In this document: positions 27,614 to 37,773 of the stretch, one piece after another | Position numbering within the stretch: the stretch's first letter is position 1 | How the letters are laid out: every line of letters begins with the position of its first letter | NCBI RefSeq assembly: GCF_025133575.1 | Contig: NZ_CP104011.1 | Location: 124,001 to 188,000, forward strand | Direction of reading: 5' to 3' | Length of the DNA stretch: 64,000 nt | From: Pseudomonas sp. GCEP-101 | GTDB taxonomy: Bacteria; Pseudomonadota; Gammaproteobacteria; Pseudomonadales; Pseudomonadaceae | Notes under the pieces: model-generated | What the model saw: only the letters and a program-made list of their open reading frames with translations | What the model was told of the DNA's origin: nothing | Databases searched by the model: none | Program-made: the position numbers and the translations under genes

Positions 27614-30004
27614 TTAGAAGGTCTGTCCCAGGGAGAACTGGAAGATCTGGGTCTCGGCGTTGTCCGGCTTCTTGATCGGGGTCGCCAGGCTGAAGCTCAG
27701 CGGGCCCAGCGCGGTGATCCAGGTCAGACCGACACCGGCGGACATCGCCATGTCCTGGAACTTGACGCCATCGCAGCCCTGGGTGGTGGAAATCGGGCAG
27801 TCGGTGTCGAACACGTTACCGATGTCATAGAACAGCACGGTACGCAGTTGGCGCTGGTCCTTCACGAACGGCAGCGGGAACAGCAGTTCCGCACCGCCGG
27901 TGATCAGGATATTACCGCCGAAGGCTTGCGGATCGGTGTCCGGATCAGTGTAACGGCCATTCGCGTCCGGACCATTCGTCCCTGGCGGCGTAGTGGCCGG
28001 ATCTGCCTTACTGGGCGTACTGCGCGGGCCGAGCGAGCTGTCCTTGAAGCCACGCACCGAGTTGAAACCGCCGGCGTAGTAGTTCTCGTAGAACGGCAGG
28101 CGATCGGTATCGCCGTAGGCGCCGCCGTAACCGAGCTCGGTATGGAAGCGCATGGTGTAGGTTTCGGTGAGCGGGGCGAAGATCTGGCCGCGGTAATCGA
28201 GCTTGTAGAACGACAGGTCGCTACCCGGAATGGTGGTTTCCAGCACCAGGCTCTGGGAGTGGCCGCGGTTGGCCAGCACGCCCTTGTTCAGGGTCGATTC
28301 GGACCAGCCGATGGACGCCTTGAAGTTGGTGAAGCTGTCGCCTTCCTTCTCGATGAAGTCGAAGATCTCGTCGACGGTGTAGGCGCCGGTGTCGATCTCG
28401 TCGCGCTGCACGGTCAGGCCGTAGGTCAGGCGCGAGGTTTCGCTGATCGGGTAGCCGATGCTGACGCCAGCACCCAGGCTGTTCACCGAGTAGCTGGAAA
28501 CGTCGACGTCGAGCTTGTCGTAGTCGGTCTTGCGGTAGAAGGCGTTGTAGCCCAGGCTCACGCCGTCGACGGTCCAGTAGGGGTCGACGAAGCCGAAGTT
28601 GTAGCGGGTCTGGTAGTCGGACTTGGTCAGGCCGATGCTGACCTTGTTACCGGTACCCAGGAAGTTGTTCTGGCTGATCGAGCCACCGAGGATCAGGCCG
28701 GCGCTCTGGGCAAAGCCCACGCTGGCGGTGATCGAGCCGGAGGGCTGCTCTTCCACGCTGTAGTTGACGTCGACCTGGTCGTCGGTACCCGGAACCGCCG
28801 GGGTCTCGACGTTGACTTCCTTGAAGTAGCCCAGACGCTCCAGGCGCTGCTTGGACTGGTCGATCAGGTAGGTCGAGGCCCAGCCGCCTTCCATCTGGCG
28901 CATTTCGCGACGGAGTACTTCGTCCTCGGTCTTGGTGTTGCCACGGAAGTTGATGCGGTTGACGTAGGCGCGCTTGCCCGGATCGACCACGTAGGTGATC
29001 GAGACGGTCTTGTTCTCGTCGTTCGGCTCGGGAACGCCGTTCACGTTGGCGAAGGTGTAGCCCTCGTTACCCAGGCGGCGGGTAATCAGGTCGGAGGTGG
29101 TGGTCATCACCTTGCGGGAGAACACCTGGCCCTTCTTCACCAGCAGGAGCTTCTTCACTTCGTCTTCCGGCACCTTCAGGTCGCCGGAGAGCTTCACGTC
29201 GCTGACGGTGTACTTCTCGCCTTCGTTGACGTTGACGGTGATGTAGACGTGCTTCTTGTCCGGGGTGATCGACACCTGGGTGGAGGCGATATCCATGTGG
29301 ATGTAGCCGCGGTCCAGGTAGTAGGAACGCAGACGCTCCAGGTCGCCGGAGAGCTTCTCGCGGGAGTACTTGTCGTCGTTCTTGAAGAAGGACAGCCAGT
29401 TGGTGGTCTTCAGTTCGAACAGGTCGGTCAGGTCTTCTTCGGAGAAGACGGTGTTGCCCACCACGTTGACATGGGCGATGGCCGCCACGGTGCCTTCGTT
29501 GATGTTGATCTTCAGCGCGACGCGGTTACGCGGCTGCGGCACCACTTCGGTTTCGATCTCGGCGGAGTAGCGGCCCTGGGCCACGTACTGGCGCTGCAGT
29601 TCGTTGCGCACGCCTTCGAGGGTCGCACGCTGGAAGATCTCGCCTTCGGACAGGCCGGACTGCTTCAGGCCCTTCATCAGGTCTTCGGTGGTGATGGCCT
29701 TGTTGCCCTCGATCTCGATGCTGGAGATGGAGGGACGCTCGACCACGTTGACGATCAGCACGTTGCCGTCGCGGCTGAGCTGGATGTCCTGGAAGAAGCC
29801 GGTCTTGAACAGCGAGCGGGTCGCTTCGACCAGGCGGCGATCGTCGATCTGCTCGCCGACGTTCAGCGGCAACGCCGCGAACACGCTGCCGGCAGACACG
29901 CGCTGCAGGCCGTTGACCCGGATATCGGAAACAGTGAAGGACTCGGCGTGAACCTGGGCGATCATCAGCGCGGAAAGGGCCGCGGGAAGCAGAAAGCGTT
30001 TCAT
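27614..30004 (-). CDS. bamA: Outer-membrane protein assembly factor BamA
   Basis: BamA is the essential core of the machine that inserts beta-barrels into the outer membrane. The 796-residue protein has a signal peptide (residues 1-20). Five POTRA domains (to about 420) and a C-terminal 16-strand barrel follow, ending in the aromatic FSLGQTF. The loop-6 motif SVRGFKDSSLGP is intact; the next 30 residues are rich in Pro, Thr, Asp and Gly and look like a variable surface loop. rseP lies upstream in transcription order and skp downstream. Confidence 0.98.
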   Translation of the reverse strand: MKRFLLPAALSALMIAQVHAESFTVSDIRVNGLQRVSAGSVFAALPLNVGEQIDDRRLVEATRSLFKTGFFQDIQLSRDGNVLIVNVVERPSISSIEIEGNKAITTEDLMKGLKQSGLSEGEIFQRATLEGVRNELQRQYVAQGRYSAEIETEVVPQPRNRVALKININEGTVAAIAHVNVVGNTVFSEEDLTDLFELKTTNWLSFFKNDDKYSREKLSGDLERLRSYYLDRGYIHMDIASTQVSITPDKKHVYITVNVNEGEKYTVSDVKLSGDLKVPEDEVKKLLLVKKGQVFSRKVMTTTSDLITRRLGNEGYTFANVNGVPEPNDENKTVSITYVVDPGKRAYVNRINFRGNTKTEDEVLRREMRQMEGGWASTYLIDQSKQRLERLGYFKEVNVETPAVPGTDDQVDVNYSVEEQPSGSITASVGFAQSAGLILGGSISQNNFLGTGNKVSIGLTKSDYQTRYNFGFVDPYWTVDGVSLGYNAFYRKTDYDKLDVDVSSYSVNSLGAGVSIGYPISETSRLTYGLTVQRDEIDTGAYTVDEIFDFIEKEGDSFTNFKASIGWSESTLNKGVLANRGHSQSLVLETTIPGSDLSFYKLDYRGQIFAPLTETYTMRFHTELGYGGAYGDTDRLPFYENYYAGGFNSVRGFKDSSLGPRSTPSKADPATTPPGTNGPDANGRYTDPDTDPQAFGGNILITGGAELLFPLPFVKDQRQLRTVLFYDIGNVFDTDCPISTTQGCDGVKFQDMAMSAGVGLTWITALGPLSFSLATPIKKPDNAETQIFQFSLGQTF

Positions 30005-30030
30005 GGAGTCCTTTTAATTCCAACTGACAA

Positions 30031-30060
30031 ATAAAGAATCTGCCGCAAGTGGCGGCAGAT
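30031..30060 (-). terminator. Attenuator-like hairpin between rseP and bamA
   Basis: A nine-base perfect stem (ATCTGCCGC / GCGGCAGAT, 30038-30060) with a five-base loop is followed on the minus strand by TCTTTATTT. It may partially end rseP transcription and leave bamA-skp-lpx to its own promoters, but it could also be a leaky attenuator. Confidence 0.65.
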
Positions 30061-30078
30061 CCGAAATCCAACGGGCGG

Positions 30079-31431
30079 TTACAGTCGACTCAGATCGTTG
30101 ACCAGGGCCAACAACATGACCCCGACTACCAGGCTGATGCCAATTTGCATCCCCCAAGCCTGGACCCGCTCCGACAGTGGGCGACCGCGCACCCACTCGA
30201 CCATGTAGAACAGCAGATGCCCGCCATCGAGGACAGGAATCGGCAACAGGTTGAGAACCCCCAAACTGATGCTCAGATAGGCGAGGAAATGCAGAAAATC
30301 CCCTACGCCGGACTGGGCTGAAGCGCCCGCCACTTTAGCAATGGTTATCGGCCCGCTCAAGTTTTTTACCGAGAGCTGCCCGAGCACCATTTTCTTTAGA
30401 GAATCCAGAGTTAGCAGGCTCATGGACCAGGTTCGGGAGAGCGCCTGGCCCACCGCCGCCACCGGCCCGTAGCTCACTTCGCGGAGCATTTCCGGCGGCC
30501 ACTGCCCGCCAGCGACGCCCGCGCCCAGGTAGCCGGTGCGGGCTTTGCCCTCCCCTTTGGCCGCCAGGGTCAGGGCCAGCTCCTCGCGCTGGCCGGCGCG
30601 TTCGATGCCCAGGGTTACCTTGCCCTCCGGCAGCGCGCGGACACGCGAAACCACTTCTTGCCAATCCGTGACCGATTGACCATCCAGAGTGACGATCCGG
30701 TCACCGATCTGCAGCCCGGCGGCCTTGGCCGGGCCTTTGTCGTCCAGTTCGGCGATCACCGCCGGCACGGCGGGCCGCCAGGGCTGGATGCCCAGGCCGC
30801 CGATGGGATCGGGGTTTTCTTCGTTCTTCAGCCAGGCACTGATGCGCACCTGGTGCACGGCCGGCACGGTGGAGCCCTGCTCCAGCACCGAGACGCTCAA
30901 CTCGCCGGTTTCGCCCAGGCGGCGCACCAGCTGCAGATTGACGCCACTCCAGCCGTCAACGGCCTCGCCGTCCACCGCGACCACTTCCTGGCCGGCCACG
31001 AGCCCAGCTTGCGCCGCCGGACTGTCCGCCACCACCGAGCCGATGATGGGCTTGATCTGCTGGCTGCCGAGCATGGCCAGCACCCAGAAGAACAGGATGG
31101 CGAGGAGGAAGTTGGCGACCGGGCCGGCGGCCACGATGGCGATGCGCTGGAAGACGCTCTTGCGGTTGAACGCCTGATCGAGCAACTCGGCTGGCACCTC
31201 GCCTTCGCGCTCATCCAGCATCTTGACGTAGCCACCCAGGGGAATGGCGGCAACGACGAACTCGGTGCCGCGGCGATCATGCCAGCGCACCAGCGGCGTG
31301 CCGAACCCCACGGAGAAGCGCAGAACCTTGACGCCGCAGCGGCGGGCAACCCAGAAGTGTCCGAATTCGTGGAAGGTGACCAGTACGCCCAGGGCGACAA
31401 TCAGTCCCACCACCATATAAACGGCGCTCAT
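30079..31431 (-). CDS. rseP: Site-2 intramembrane metalloprotease RseP
   Basis: RseP (MucP in P. aeruginosa) makes the second cut in the anti-sigma factor that holds sigma-E/AlgU, linking outer-membrane stress to transcription. The 450-residue protein has the zinc motif VTFHEFGHFWVARRCG in the first membrane segment and two PDZ domains (about 120-300). A later membrane segment carries the LLPIPVLDGGHLLF motif with the third zinc ligand. The start MSAVYMVVGL (31431) removes 29 unsupported upstream codons. It is flanked by dxr and bamA, the client-generating machine. Confidence 0.96.
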   Translation of the reverse strand: MSAVYMVVGLIVALGVLVTFHEFGHFWVARRCGVKVLRFSVGFGTPLVRWHDRRGTEFVVAAIPLGGYVKMLDEREGEVPAELLDQAFNRKSVFQRIAIVAAGPVANFLLAILFFWVLAMLGSQQIKPIIGSVVADSPAAQAGLVAGQEVVAVDGEAVDGWSGVNLQLVRRLGETGELSVSVLEQGSTVPAVHQVRISAWLKNEENPDPIGGLGIQPWRPAVPAVIAELDDKGPAKAAGLQIGDRIVTLDGQSVTDWQEVVSRVRALPEGKVTLGIERAGQREELALTLAAKGEGKARTGYLGAGVAGGQWPPEMLREVSYGPVAAVGQALSRTWSMSLLTLDSLKKMVLGQLSVKNLSGPITIAKVAGASAQSGVGDFLHFLAYLSISLGVLNLLPIPVLDGGHLLFYMVEWVRGRPLSERVQAWGMQIGISLVVGVMLLALVNDLSRL

Positions 31432-31447
31432 CGCTACCTCCTCGGGC

Positions 31448-32638
31448 TCAGCGCCCGCGTTCCTGCAACCACGCCTGCGCGGCGTCGCGTGCGCGCTGGT
31501 CGGCCGCCAGCACCGCATCGAGCGATTCGACCGGCGTCGGCGCCTCGCGGTTCAGCACCTCGTCGATGATAACCGGGATATCCGTGAAGCGGATGCGCCG
31601 TTCGAGGAAGGCGGCAACCGCCACTTCGTTCGCCGCATTGAGCATCGCCGGCACGCTGCCGCCCGCCTCCGCGGCCTGGCGCGCCAGGCGCAGACAGGGG
31701 AAACGCTGCTCGTCGGGCGCGGAAAAATCCAGCCGGGCGATGGAGAACAGGTCCAGCGGCGAAACGCCGGAATCGATTCGCTGCGGCCACGCCAGGGCAT
31801 GGGCGATGGGCGTGCGCATGTCCGGGTTGCCCAACTGCGCCAGCACCGAGCCATCCACGTAATCCACCAGGGAATGGATCACGCTCTGCGGATGGATCAC
31901 CACCTCGACCTTCGACGGCGGCGCGTCGAACAGCCAGCAGGCCTCGATCAGTTCCAGGCCCTTGTTCATCATGCTCGCCGAATCGACGGAGATCTTCCGC
32001 CCCATCGACCAGTTGGGATGCGCGCAGGCCTGCTCAGGTGATACGTCGTGCAACCGCTCCAGCGGCGTCTCGCGGAACGGGCCGCCGGAAGCGGTCAGCA
32101 GGATACGGCGGACGCCGACCTGCCCCAGCCCGCGGGCGTAATCCGCCGGCATGCACTGGAAGATCGCGTTGTGCTCGCTGTCGATGGGCAGCAGCACCGC
32201 ACCACTGGCGCGCACGGCGTTCATGAACAGCGCGCCGGACATCACCAGCGCTTCCTTGTTGGCCAGCAGCACCCGCTTGCCAGCCTCGACAGCCGCCAGG
32301 GTGGGCTTCAGGCCGGCGGCGCCGACGATGGCGGCCATCACCGCATCCACCTCGGGATGGGCGGCGATCTCGCAAAGGCCGGCTTCACCGACCAGCACCT
32401 GCGCCTCGAGACCGGCAGCGCTCAGGCGCTCCTGCAAGGCCCGCGCCTGGTCGGCGTGCGGCACCACGACGCAGCGCGGGCGATGGCGCAGGCACAGCGC
32501 CTCCAGTTCAGCCAGGCGGGAGAAGCCGCTGAGCGCGAATACACGGTAACGATCCGGATGACGCCCGATGACATCCAGGGTGCTGAGGCCGATCGATCCG
32601 GTCGCCCCCAGCACGGTAATCCACTGCGGATGGCTCAC
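31448..32638 (-). CDS. dxr: 1-deoxy-D-xylulose 5-phosphate reductoisomerase
   Basis: Dxr makes 2-C-methyl-D-erythritol 4-phosphate, the first committed step of the non-mevalonate pathway. The 396-residue protein has the NADPH-binding start [16 protein letters not shown]. Substrate-site segments are [54 protein letters not shown] and [23 protein letters not shown]. It overlaps cdsA by four bases and precedes rseP closely. Confidence 0.97.
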   Translation of the reverse strand: MSHPQWITVLGATGSIGLSTLDVIGRHPDRYRVFALSGFSRLAELEALCLRHRPRCVVVPHADQARALQERLSAAGLEAQVLVGEAGLCEIAAHPEVDAVMAAIVGAAGLKPTLAAVEAGKRVLLANKEALVMSGALFMNAVRASGAVLLPIDSEHNAIFQCMPADYARGLGQVGVRRILLTASGGPFRETPLERLHDVSPEQACAHPNWSMGRKISVDSASMMNKGLELIEACWLFDAPPSKVEVVIHPQSVIHSLVDYVDGSVLAQLGNPDMRTPIAHALAWPQRIDSGVSPLDLFSIARLDFSAPDEQRFPCLRLARQAAEAGGSVPAMLNAANEVAVAAFLERRIRFTDIPVIIDEVLNREAPTPVESLDAVLAADQRARDAAQAWLQERGR

Positions 32639-33450
32639 GGCGTACCCCAGCCCACCGCCCAGAGCAGCGCGGTAAACACCGGAATGGCGGCGGTCAGGCT
32701 GTCGATGCGATCCAGCACCCCGCCATGGCCGGGCAGCAGGTTGCTGCTGTCCTTGAGGCCCGACTGGCGCTTGAACATGCTCTCGGTGAGGTCACCGATC
32801 ACCGACAGGGCCACCACGATGGCCGCACACGGCAACGCCAGCAGCAACTCGCGGACGGTCCAGTCGCGATAGATGGAGACGGCAACGGTGATGGCCAGGC
32901 ACAGCGCCAGGCCGCCGAAGAAGCCTTCCCAGCTCTTGCCAGGGCTGACCCGCGGGGCCAGCTTGCGCTTGCCGAAGGCCTTGCCGGAGAAGTAGGCGCC
33001 GACATCGGCCGCCCAGACCAGCACCATCACCGCGACGATCAGCCAGTTGGACAGCGGCCACTGCTTGAGCAGTACCAGGCCCTGCCAGGCCGGCAGCAGA
33101 ATCAGCAGACCGATCAGCAGGCGCCGCCAGCGGCCGCCCCAGCTCGACGCGCTGTCCGGGTAGGTCAGCACCATCACGATCGCCAGGGCCCACCAGAGCA
33201 ATGCCAGCACCAGCACGGCGCCGGCCAGCTGCGGAAGCCAGGCGAGCACCAGCATCAGCACGGCGACCACGGCGGCATAGCCGACGCGGGCAGGTTGTTC
33301 GTTATAGCCGGCCAGGCGCGCCCATTCCCAGGCGCCCAGGCTGACCACCAGGCCGATGAACAGCGAGAACGCCGCACCGTCGAGCAGGAAGAAACCACCC
33401 AGCGCGATCGGCAGCAGGATCAGCGCCGTGATGATTCGTTGTTTCAACAT
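32635..33450 (-). CDS. cdsA: Phosphatidate cytidylyltransferase
   Basis: CdsA makes CDP-diacylglycerol from phosphatidic acid and CTP, the branch point of phospholipid synthesis. The 271-residue integral membrane protein has about eight membrane segments. Its C-terminal signature runs [13 protein letters not shown] then [13 protein letters not shown]. It overlaps uppS by seven bases at one end and dxr by four at the other. Confidence 0.96.
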   Translation of the reverse strand: MLKQRIITALILLPIALGGFFLLDGAAFSLFIGLVVSLGAWEWARLAGYNEQPARVGYAAVVAVLMLVLAWLPQLAGAVLVLALLWWALAIVMVLTYPDSASSWGGRWRRLLIGLLILLPAWQGLVLLKQWPLSNWLIVAVMVLVWAADVGAYFSGKAFGKRKLAPRVSPGKSWEGFFGGLALCLAITVAVSIYRDWTVRELLLALPCAAIVVALSVIGDLTESMFKRQSGLKDSSNLLPGHGGVLDRIDSLTAAIPVFTALLWAVGWGTP

Positions 33451-34199
33451 GACGGGGGCGCCTCGGCCTCGACCTGCTCACTGGTCTTGCCGAAGCGGCG
33501 CTGACGAGAAGCGAAGTCCTGCAACGCAGCCTGCATGGCGTCGTGCTTGAAGTCGGGCCAGTAGAGATCGGAGAAATACAGCTCGGCGTACGCCAGCTGC
33601 CAGAGAAGGAAGTTGCTGATGCGGTGCTCGCCCCCCGTGCGGATGCACAGGTCGGGCAGCGGCTGGTCACCGGTGGAAAGACAACCCTGGATCAGCTCCG
33701 GGGTGATCTCTTCCGCCGCCAGGTGGCCGGCCTGCACCTCACGGGCGAGACGTTGCGCCGCCTGGGTGATGTCCCATTGGCCGCCATAGTTGGCCGCCAC
33801 CTGCAGCAACATGCTGCCGCCATTGGCGGTCAGCGCTTCGGCCTCGCGCATTGCCGCCTGCAATTCCGGGGCGAAGCGGCTGCGGTCGCCGATGATGCGC
33901 AGGCGGATGCCGTTGGCGCTCAGCTTGCGCACCTCACGGCGCAGGGCCATGAGGAACAGCTCCATCAGTGCGCCGACCTCGTCGGCCGGGCGCTGCCAGT
34001 TCTCGCTGGAGAAGGCGAACAGCGTCAGGACCTCGACGCCTGCTTCGGCGCAGGTCTTGATCACCGCACGGACAGCGTCCACACCGGCCTTGTGCCCGGC
34101 CACGCCGGGCATCAGGCGTTTCTTCGCCCAGCGATTGTTGCCGTCCATGATGATCGCCACGTGCCGGGGCACGGGCGTCACCTGCTTGGTCTTTTCCAT
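33444..34199 (-). CDS. uppS: Undecaprenyl diphosphate synthase
   Basis: UppS (IspU) extends farnesyl diphosphate to the C55 lipid carrier for peptidoglycan and O-antigen. The 251-residue protein has the catalytic loop AIIMDGNNRWAKKR, the hinge VLTLFAFSSENWQRP, and the C-terminal RTGGEHRISNFLLWQLAYAE that binds the diphosphates. It follows frr by 16 bases and overlaps cdsA, consistent with a single transcript. Confidence 0.97.
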   Translation of the reverse strand: MEKTKQVTPVPRHVAIIMDGNNRWAKKRLMPGVAGHKAGVDAVRAVIKTCAEAGVEVLTLFAFSSENWQRPADEVGALMELFLMALRREVRKLSANGIRLRIIGDRSRFAPELQAAMREAEALTANGGSMLLQVAANYGGQWDITQAAQRLAREVQAGHLAAEEITPELIQGCLSTGDQPLPDLCIRTGGEHRISNFLLWQLAYAELYFSDLYWPDFKHDAMQAALQDFASRQRRFGKTSEQVEAEAPPSC

Positions 34200-34215
34200 G
34201 ACGAGAGCCCGGCCG

Positions 34216-34773
34216 TCAGACGGCCATCAGATCCGTTTCCTTGGCCTCGAGGGCCTTTTCGATCTCGGCGACGAACTTGTCGGTGATCTTCTGGATCTCC
34301 TCGCCAGCGCGACGCTCTTCGTCCTCGCTGATTTCCTTCTCTTTCTGCAGGTCCTTGAGCTGAGCCAGCGCGTCGCGGCGGATGTTGCGCACGGAAACGC
34401 GAGCCTGCTCGGCCTCGGCGCGGGCCTGCTTGGTGAAGCCCTTGCGGGTTTCCTCGGTCAGGGCCGGCATCGGAACGCGGATGGTGGTGCCGGCGGTCGC
34501 CGGGTTCAGGCCCAGGTCGGAGGTCATGATGGCCTTCTCGACCGCCTGGATCATGGTCTTGTCGAAGACGCTCAGGGCCAGGGTGCGGGAGTCTTCCACG
34601 GTGACGTTGGCCACCTGGCGCAGCGGCGTGTCGGAACCGTAGTAGGACACCATCACGCTATCCAGGATGCTGGGGTGCGCACGGCCGGTACGAATCTTGG
34701 CGAAGGCATGGCCCAGGGCTTCCAGGGTCTTGCCCATACGATCCTGCGCTTCCTTCTTGATCTCGTTGATCAT
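34216..34773 (-). CDS. frr: Ribosome recycling factor
   Basis: RRF splits the post-termination ribosome together with EF-G. The 185-residue protein has the typical two-domain pattern: long helices with [21 protein letters not shown] near the start, [22 protein letters not shown] in the middle, and [18 protein letters not shown] near the end. It lies one base from pyrH, the standard rpsB-tsf-pyrH-frr order. Confidence 0.98.
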   Translation of the reverse strand: MINEIKKEAQDRMGKTLEALGHAFAKIRTGRAHPSILDSVMVSYYGSDTPLRQVANVTVEDSRTLALSVFDKTMIQAVEKAIMTSDLGLNPATAGTTIRVPMPALTEETRKGFTKQARAEAEQARVSVRNIRRDALAQLKDLQKEKEISEDEERRAGEEIQKITDKFVAEIEKALEAKETDLMAV

Positions 34774-34774
34774 C

Positions 34775-35512
34775 TCAATCCTCCTCGATCAGGGTGCCTT
34801 CAGCACCACCTACAACAATATTCAGCAGCGCGCCGGGCTTGTTCATGTTGAACACGCGCAGCGGCATTTTCTGGTCCCGGCACAGGCAGATGGCGGTCAG
34901 GTCCATCACGCCCAGCTTGCGATCGAGCACTTCATCGTACGTCAGGCGTTCGAATTTCTCGGCATTCGGGTCCTTGAACGGGTCGGCAGTGTACACGCCG
35001 TCCACCTTGGTCGCCTTGAGTACTACGTCAGCATCTATTTCGATGGCGCGCAGGCAGGCGGCGGAATCGGTGGTGAAGAACGGGTTGCCGGTACCGGCGG
35101 AGAAGATCACCACTTCGCCACTCTTCAGGTGGCGCATGGCCTTGCGGCGGTCGTAGTGATCGGTCACGCCGACCATGGAGATGGCGGACATGACGATGGC
35201 GGTGATGTTGGAACGCTCCAGGGCGTCACGCATGGCCAGGCCGTTCATCACGGTGGCGAGCATGCCCATGTGGTCGCCGGTGACGCGATCCATGCCGGCC
35301 GCGGACAGCGCCGCGCCACGGAACAGGTTGCCGCCACCGATCACCAGGCCGACCTGCACGCCGATACCGACGAGCTGGCCGATCTCCAGCGCCATGCGGT
35401 CCAGCACCTTGGGATCGATGCCGAACTCCTCGGAGCCCATCAGGGCTTCGCCGCTCAGTTTTAGAAGAATGCGTTTATAGCGAGGTTGACGAGCGCTCAG
35501 CTGCTGAGCCAT
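34775..35512 (-). CDS. pyrH: UMP kinase
   Basis: PyrH phosphorylates UMP to UDP and feeds the CTP synthase also in this window. The 245-residue product (start [20 protein letters not shown]) has the amino-acid-kinase fold with [22 protein letters not shown] and [20 protein letters not shown], and ends [14 protein letters not shown]. The open frame runs 49 codons upstream into the tsf-pyrH gap and is not coding there. Confidence 0.97.
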   Translation of the reverse strand: MAQQLSARQPRYKRILLKLSGEALMGSEEFGIDPKVLDRMALEIGQLVGIGVQVGLVIGGGNLFRGAALSAAGMDRVTGDHMGMLATVMNGLAMRDALERSNITAIVMSAISMVGVTDHYDRRKAMRHLKSGEVVIFSAGTGNPFFTTDSAACLRAIEIDADVVLKATKVDGVYTADPFKDPNAEKFERLTYDEVLDRKLGVMDLTAICLCRDQKMPLRVFNMNKPGALLNIVVGGAEGTLIEED

Positions 35513-35654
35513 GACCTTTTTCTCCTGCGGCGATTGAATGCTGTGCGCCTTGTGGGCGCTTGGCGGAAAGCTTGGACCAGCCAGCCTTACGGCGCCTTTA
35601 ACCCGCCGTGCGGGCCCGCGCCGTGGAAACCGCCCCTTTTGGTTTCCCCAGTTT

Positions 35655-35692
35655 GGCAAAGAGGCCGCGCGCGTTAGCGGGCAGCCTCTTGC
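35655..35692 (-). terminator. Hairpin between tsf and pyrH
   Basis: The minus strand can fold AGAGGC...GCCTCT with a GC-rich interior about 25 bases after the tsf stop, followed by only TTTG. This looks like a partial terminator that would lower pyrH-frr expression relative to the ribosomal genes. Confidence 0.5.
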
Positions 35693-35717
35693 GGGGCGAC
35701 AGTCGTGAGACCGTCTA

Positions 35718-36587
35718 TTACTGCTTGGAAGCGGCTACTTGAGCAGCAACCTCGGCAGCGAAATCAGCTTCGACTTTCTCGATGCCTTCACCGACTTCGT
35801 AACGGATGAAGGAAACGATTTCAGCACCGGCTTTCTTGGCCAGGTCGCCGACCTTGACTTCCGGGTCCTTGACGAACGCTTGCTCGACCAGGCTGGCTTC
35901 GGCCAGGAACTTCGAGATACGGCCTTTGACCATGTTCTCGACGATGTTTTCCGGCTTGCCCGCGATCTTGTCGGCGTTCAGAGCGAGGAAGATTTCCTTC
36001 TCTTTGGCAACGGCTTCTTCGGAAACCTGCGACGGATCCAGGAACTGCGGGTTGCTGGCAGCGATGTGCATGGCGATGTCGCGAGCCAGGTCAGCGTTGC
36101 CGCCCTTCAGGGTGACCAGAACGCCGATGCGGTGGCCGTGCAGGTAAGCGCCAACCACGTCACCTTCGGCGCGAGCCAGACGACGGATGTTGACGTTTTC
36201 GCCGCACTTGGCGACCAGGGCTTCACGGGCCGATTCCTGTTCGGCGATCAGCGGAGCGGCGTCGGTCAGCTTCTGGGCAACAGCCTTGTCCAGGCTGGCA
36301 GCCACGAAGGCCTTGAAGTCATCCTGCAGGGCCAGGAAGTCGGTCTGCGAGTTGACTTCGATGATGGTAGCGGCCTTGTTGTCATCAGCCACTTTAACGG
36401 CGATGGAACCTTCGGCGGCGATGTTGCCAGCCTTCTTGGCAGCCTTGATGGCGCCGGAAGCGCGCATGTCGTCGATGGCTTTCTCGATATCGCCTTCGGC
36501 GGCTACCAGTGCCTTCTTGCACTCCATCATGCCCTGGCCGGTACGCTCACGCAGTTCCTTGACCAGTGCTGCAGTAATTTCTGCCAT
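35718..36587 (-). CDS. tsf: Elongation factor Ts
   Basis: EF-Ts exchanges GDP for GTP on EF-Tu. The 289-residue protein starts [20 protein letters not shown] with the UBA-like N-terminal domain, has the core motif [14 protein letters not shown], and ends with a helical domain ([20 protein letters not shown]). Start 36587 removes nine upstream codons. It follows rpsB after a 125-base gap that contains an attenuator hairpin. Confidence 0.97.
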   Translation of the reverse strand: MAEITAALVKELRERTGQGMMECKKALVAAEGDIEKAIDDMRASGAIKAAKKAGNIAAEGSIAVKVADDNKAATIIEVNSQTDFLALQDDFKAFVAASLDKAVAQKLTDAAPLIAEQESAREALVAKCGENVNIRRLARAEGDVVGAYLHGHRIGVLVTLKGGNADLARDIAMHIAASNPQFLDPSQVSEEAVAKEKEIFLALNADKIAGKPENIVENMVKGRISKFLAEASLVEQAFVKDPEVKVGDLAKKAGAEIVSFIRYEVGEGIEKVEADFAAEVAAQVAASKQ

Positions 36588-36654
36588 TTCGAAATCCTCT
36601 TGAGTTGCTCTCAAAACCAGATCGCCCGGCTGCCCGGGCGGAATGTACAGGGTG

Positions 36655-36681
36655 GCAAAAAGGGGGCCTAGCCCCCTTTCC
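36655..36681 (-). terminator. Attenuator/terminator between rpsB and tsf
   Basis: A nine-base stem AAAGGGGGC / GCCCCCTTT with a three-base loop, followed by TTTTTGCC on the minus strand, lies about 35 bases after the rpsB stop. Partial termination between rpsB and tsf is known in E. coli; a similar role is likely here. Confidence 0.75.
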
Positions 36682-36712
36682 GCGCACCGTAGGACGTCTG
36701 GACGTCCTGGAA

Positions 36713-37453
36713 TCAGCCTTCGGCGGATTCGGCCGGCGCTTCTTCGACGAACTCGTCGGCGCTCACGCCACCGGCGGACTTGCCGCGCAGTACGGCATCA
36801 GCCATGGAGCCCAGGTACAGCTGAACGGCGCGGATGGCGTCGTCGTTACCCGGGATAACATAGTCAACGCCTTCCGGGCTGCTGTTGGTATCGACGATGC
36901 CGATGACCGGGATGCCCAGCTTGTTGGCTTCGGTGATAGCGATGCGCTCGTGGTCGACGTCGATCACGAACAGAGCGTCCGGCAGGCCGCCCATGTCCTT
37001 GATGCCGCCCAGGCTGCGATCCAGTTTTTCCAGATCACGGGAGCGCATCAGAGCTTCTTTCTTGGTCAGCTTGGCGAAGGTGCCGTCTTCGGCCTGGGTT
37101 TCCAGCTCGCGCAGACGCTTGATCGACTGACGGATGGTCTTGTAGTTGGTGAGCATGCCGCCCAGCCAACGGTGATCGACGTACGGCATGCCGCAACGGG
37201 CAGCTTCTTCGCGAACGATCTTGCCAGCGGAACGCTTGGTGCCGACGAACAGGATCTTGTTCTTGCCCTGGGCCAGGCGCTCAACGAAGGTCAGGGCCTC
37301 GTTGAACATCGGCAGGGTTTTTTCGAGGTTGATGATGTGGATCTTGTTGCGCGCGCCGAAAATGAACTTGCCCATTTTCGGGTTCCAGTAACGGGTCTGG
37401 TGGCCGAAGTGCACACCGGCCTTCAGCATATCGCGCATGTTGACTTGGGACAT
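36713..37453 (-). CDS. rpsB: 30S ribosomal protein S2
   Basis: S2 is needed for late 30S assembly and recruitment of S1. The 246-residue product begins [20 protein letters not shown] and has [21 protein letters not shown], the conserved [17 protein letters not shown] and [30 protein letters not shown] C-terminal segment. The ATG at 37453 matches the family; the frame stays open 32 codons upstream inside the leader. Autoregulation through its leader is likely (see the leader entry). Confidence 0.98.
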   Translation of the reverse strand: MSQVNMRDMLKAGVHFGHQTRYWNPKMGKFIFGARNKIHIINLEKTLPMFNEALTFVERLAQGKNKILFVGTKRSAGKIVREEAARCGMPYVDHRWLGGMLTNYKTIRQSIKRLRELETQAEDGTFAKLTKKEALMRSRDLEKLDRSLGGIKDMGGLPDALFVIDVDHERIAITEANKLGIPVIGIVDTNSSPEGVDYVIPGNDDAIRAVQLYLGSMADAVLRGKSAGGVSADEFVEEAPAESAEG

Positions 37454-37602
37454 GATAGTTCCTCGATAAGTCGGGTTAGGCCTCCATGCATCCCAACGGC
37501 CAACCCTCCGACTGTGTCGAAAGGCACCCAGGCCATCGTGTCGATGCATGTGTGGGTTAATGCCCTGAAATGGCCGTAGCCTCCAGAGCGGGGCGCTTTA
37601 TA
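37454..37602 (-). promoter_or_regulatory. rpsB promoter and long 5' leader
   Basis: A TATAAA -10 box lies at 37597-37602 (minus strand) with a weak -35 (TTTTGT) 17 bases before it, giving a leader of about 137 bases. E. coli and relatives use such an rpsB leader for feedback control by S2. The remaining sequence to the map promoter (37603-37773) contains a perfect CGCAAGTCT-GAT-AGACTTGCG hairpin at 37705-37725. I see no gene in this 320-base gap. Confidence 0.6.
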
Positions 37603-37773
37603 CCACAACCCCGGCCATAACAAAACCCGAAAGGACGTCCGGCATCGAATCCGCCGCCTCACCCGTGCCGCTCGTCCGCCCTGCCCTACCCTTAATAGGA
37701 GGGCCGCAAGTCTGATAGACTTGCGTATTCCTCTCATTTACCCGCGCGTACGCAGCGCCTGAAGAGAAGTCGC

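Noticed and set aside
27071..30034. 987-codon open frame opposite skp and bamA
   Set aside because: Antisense shadow; no signal peptide, domain or start site.
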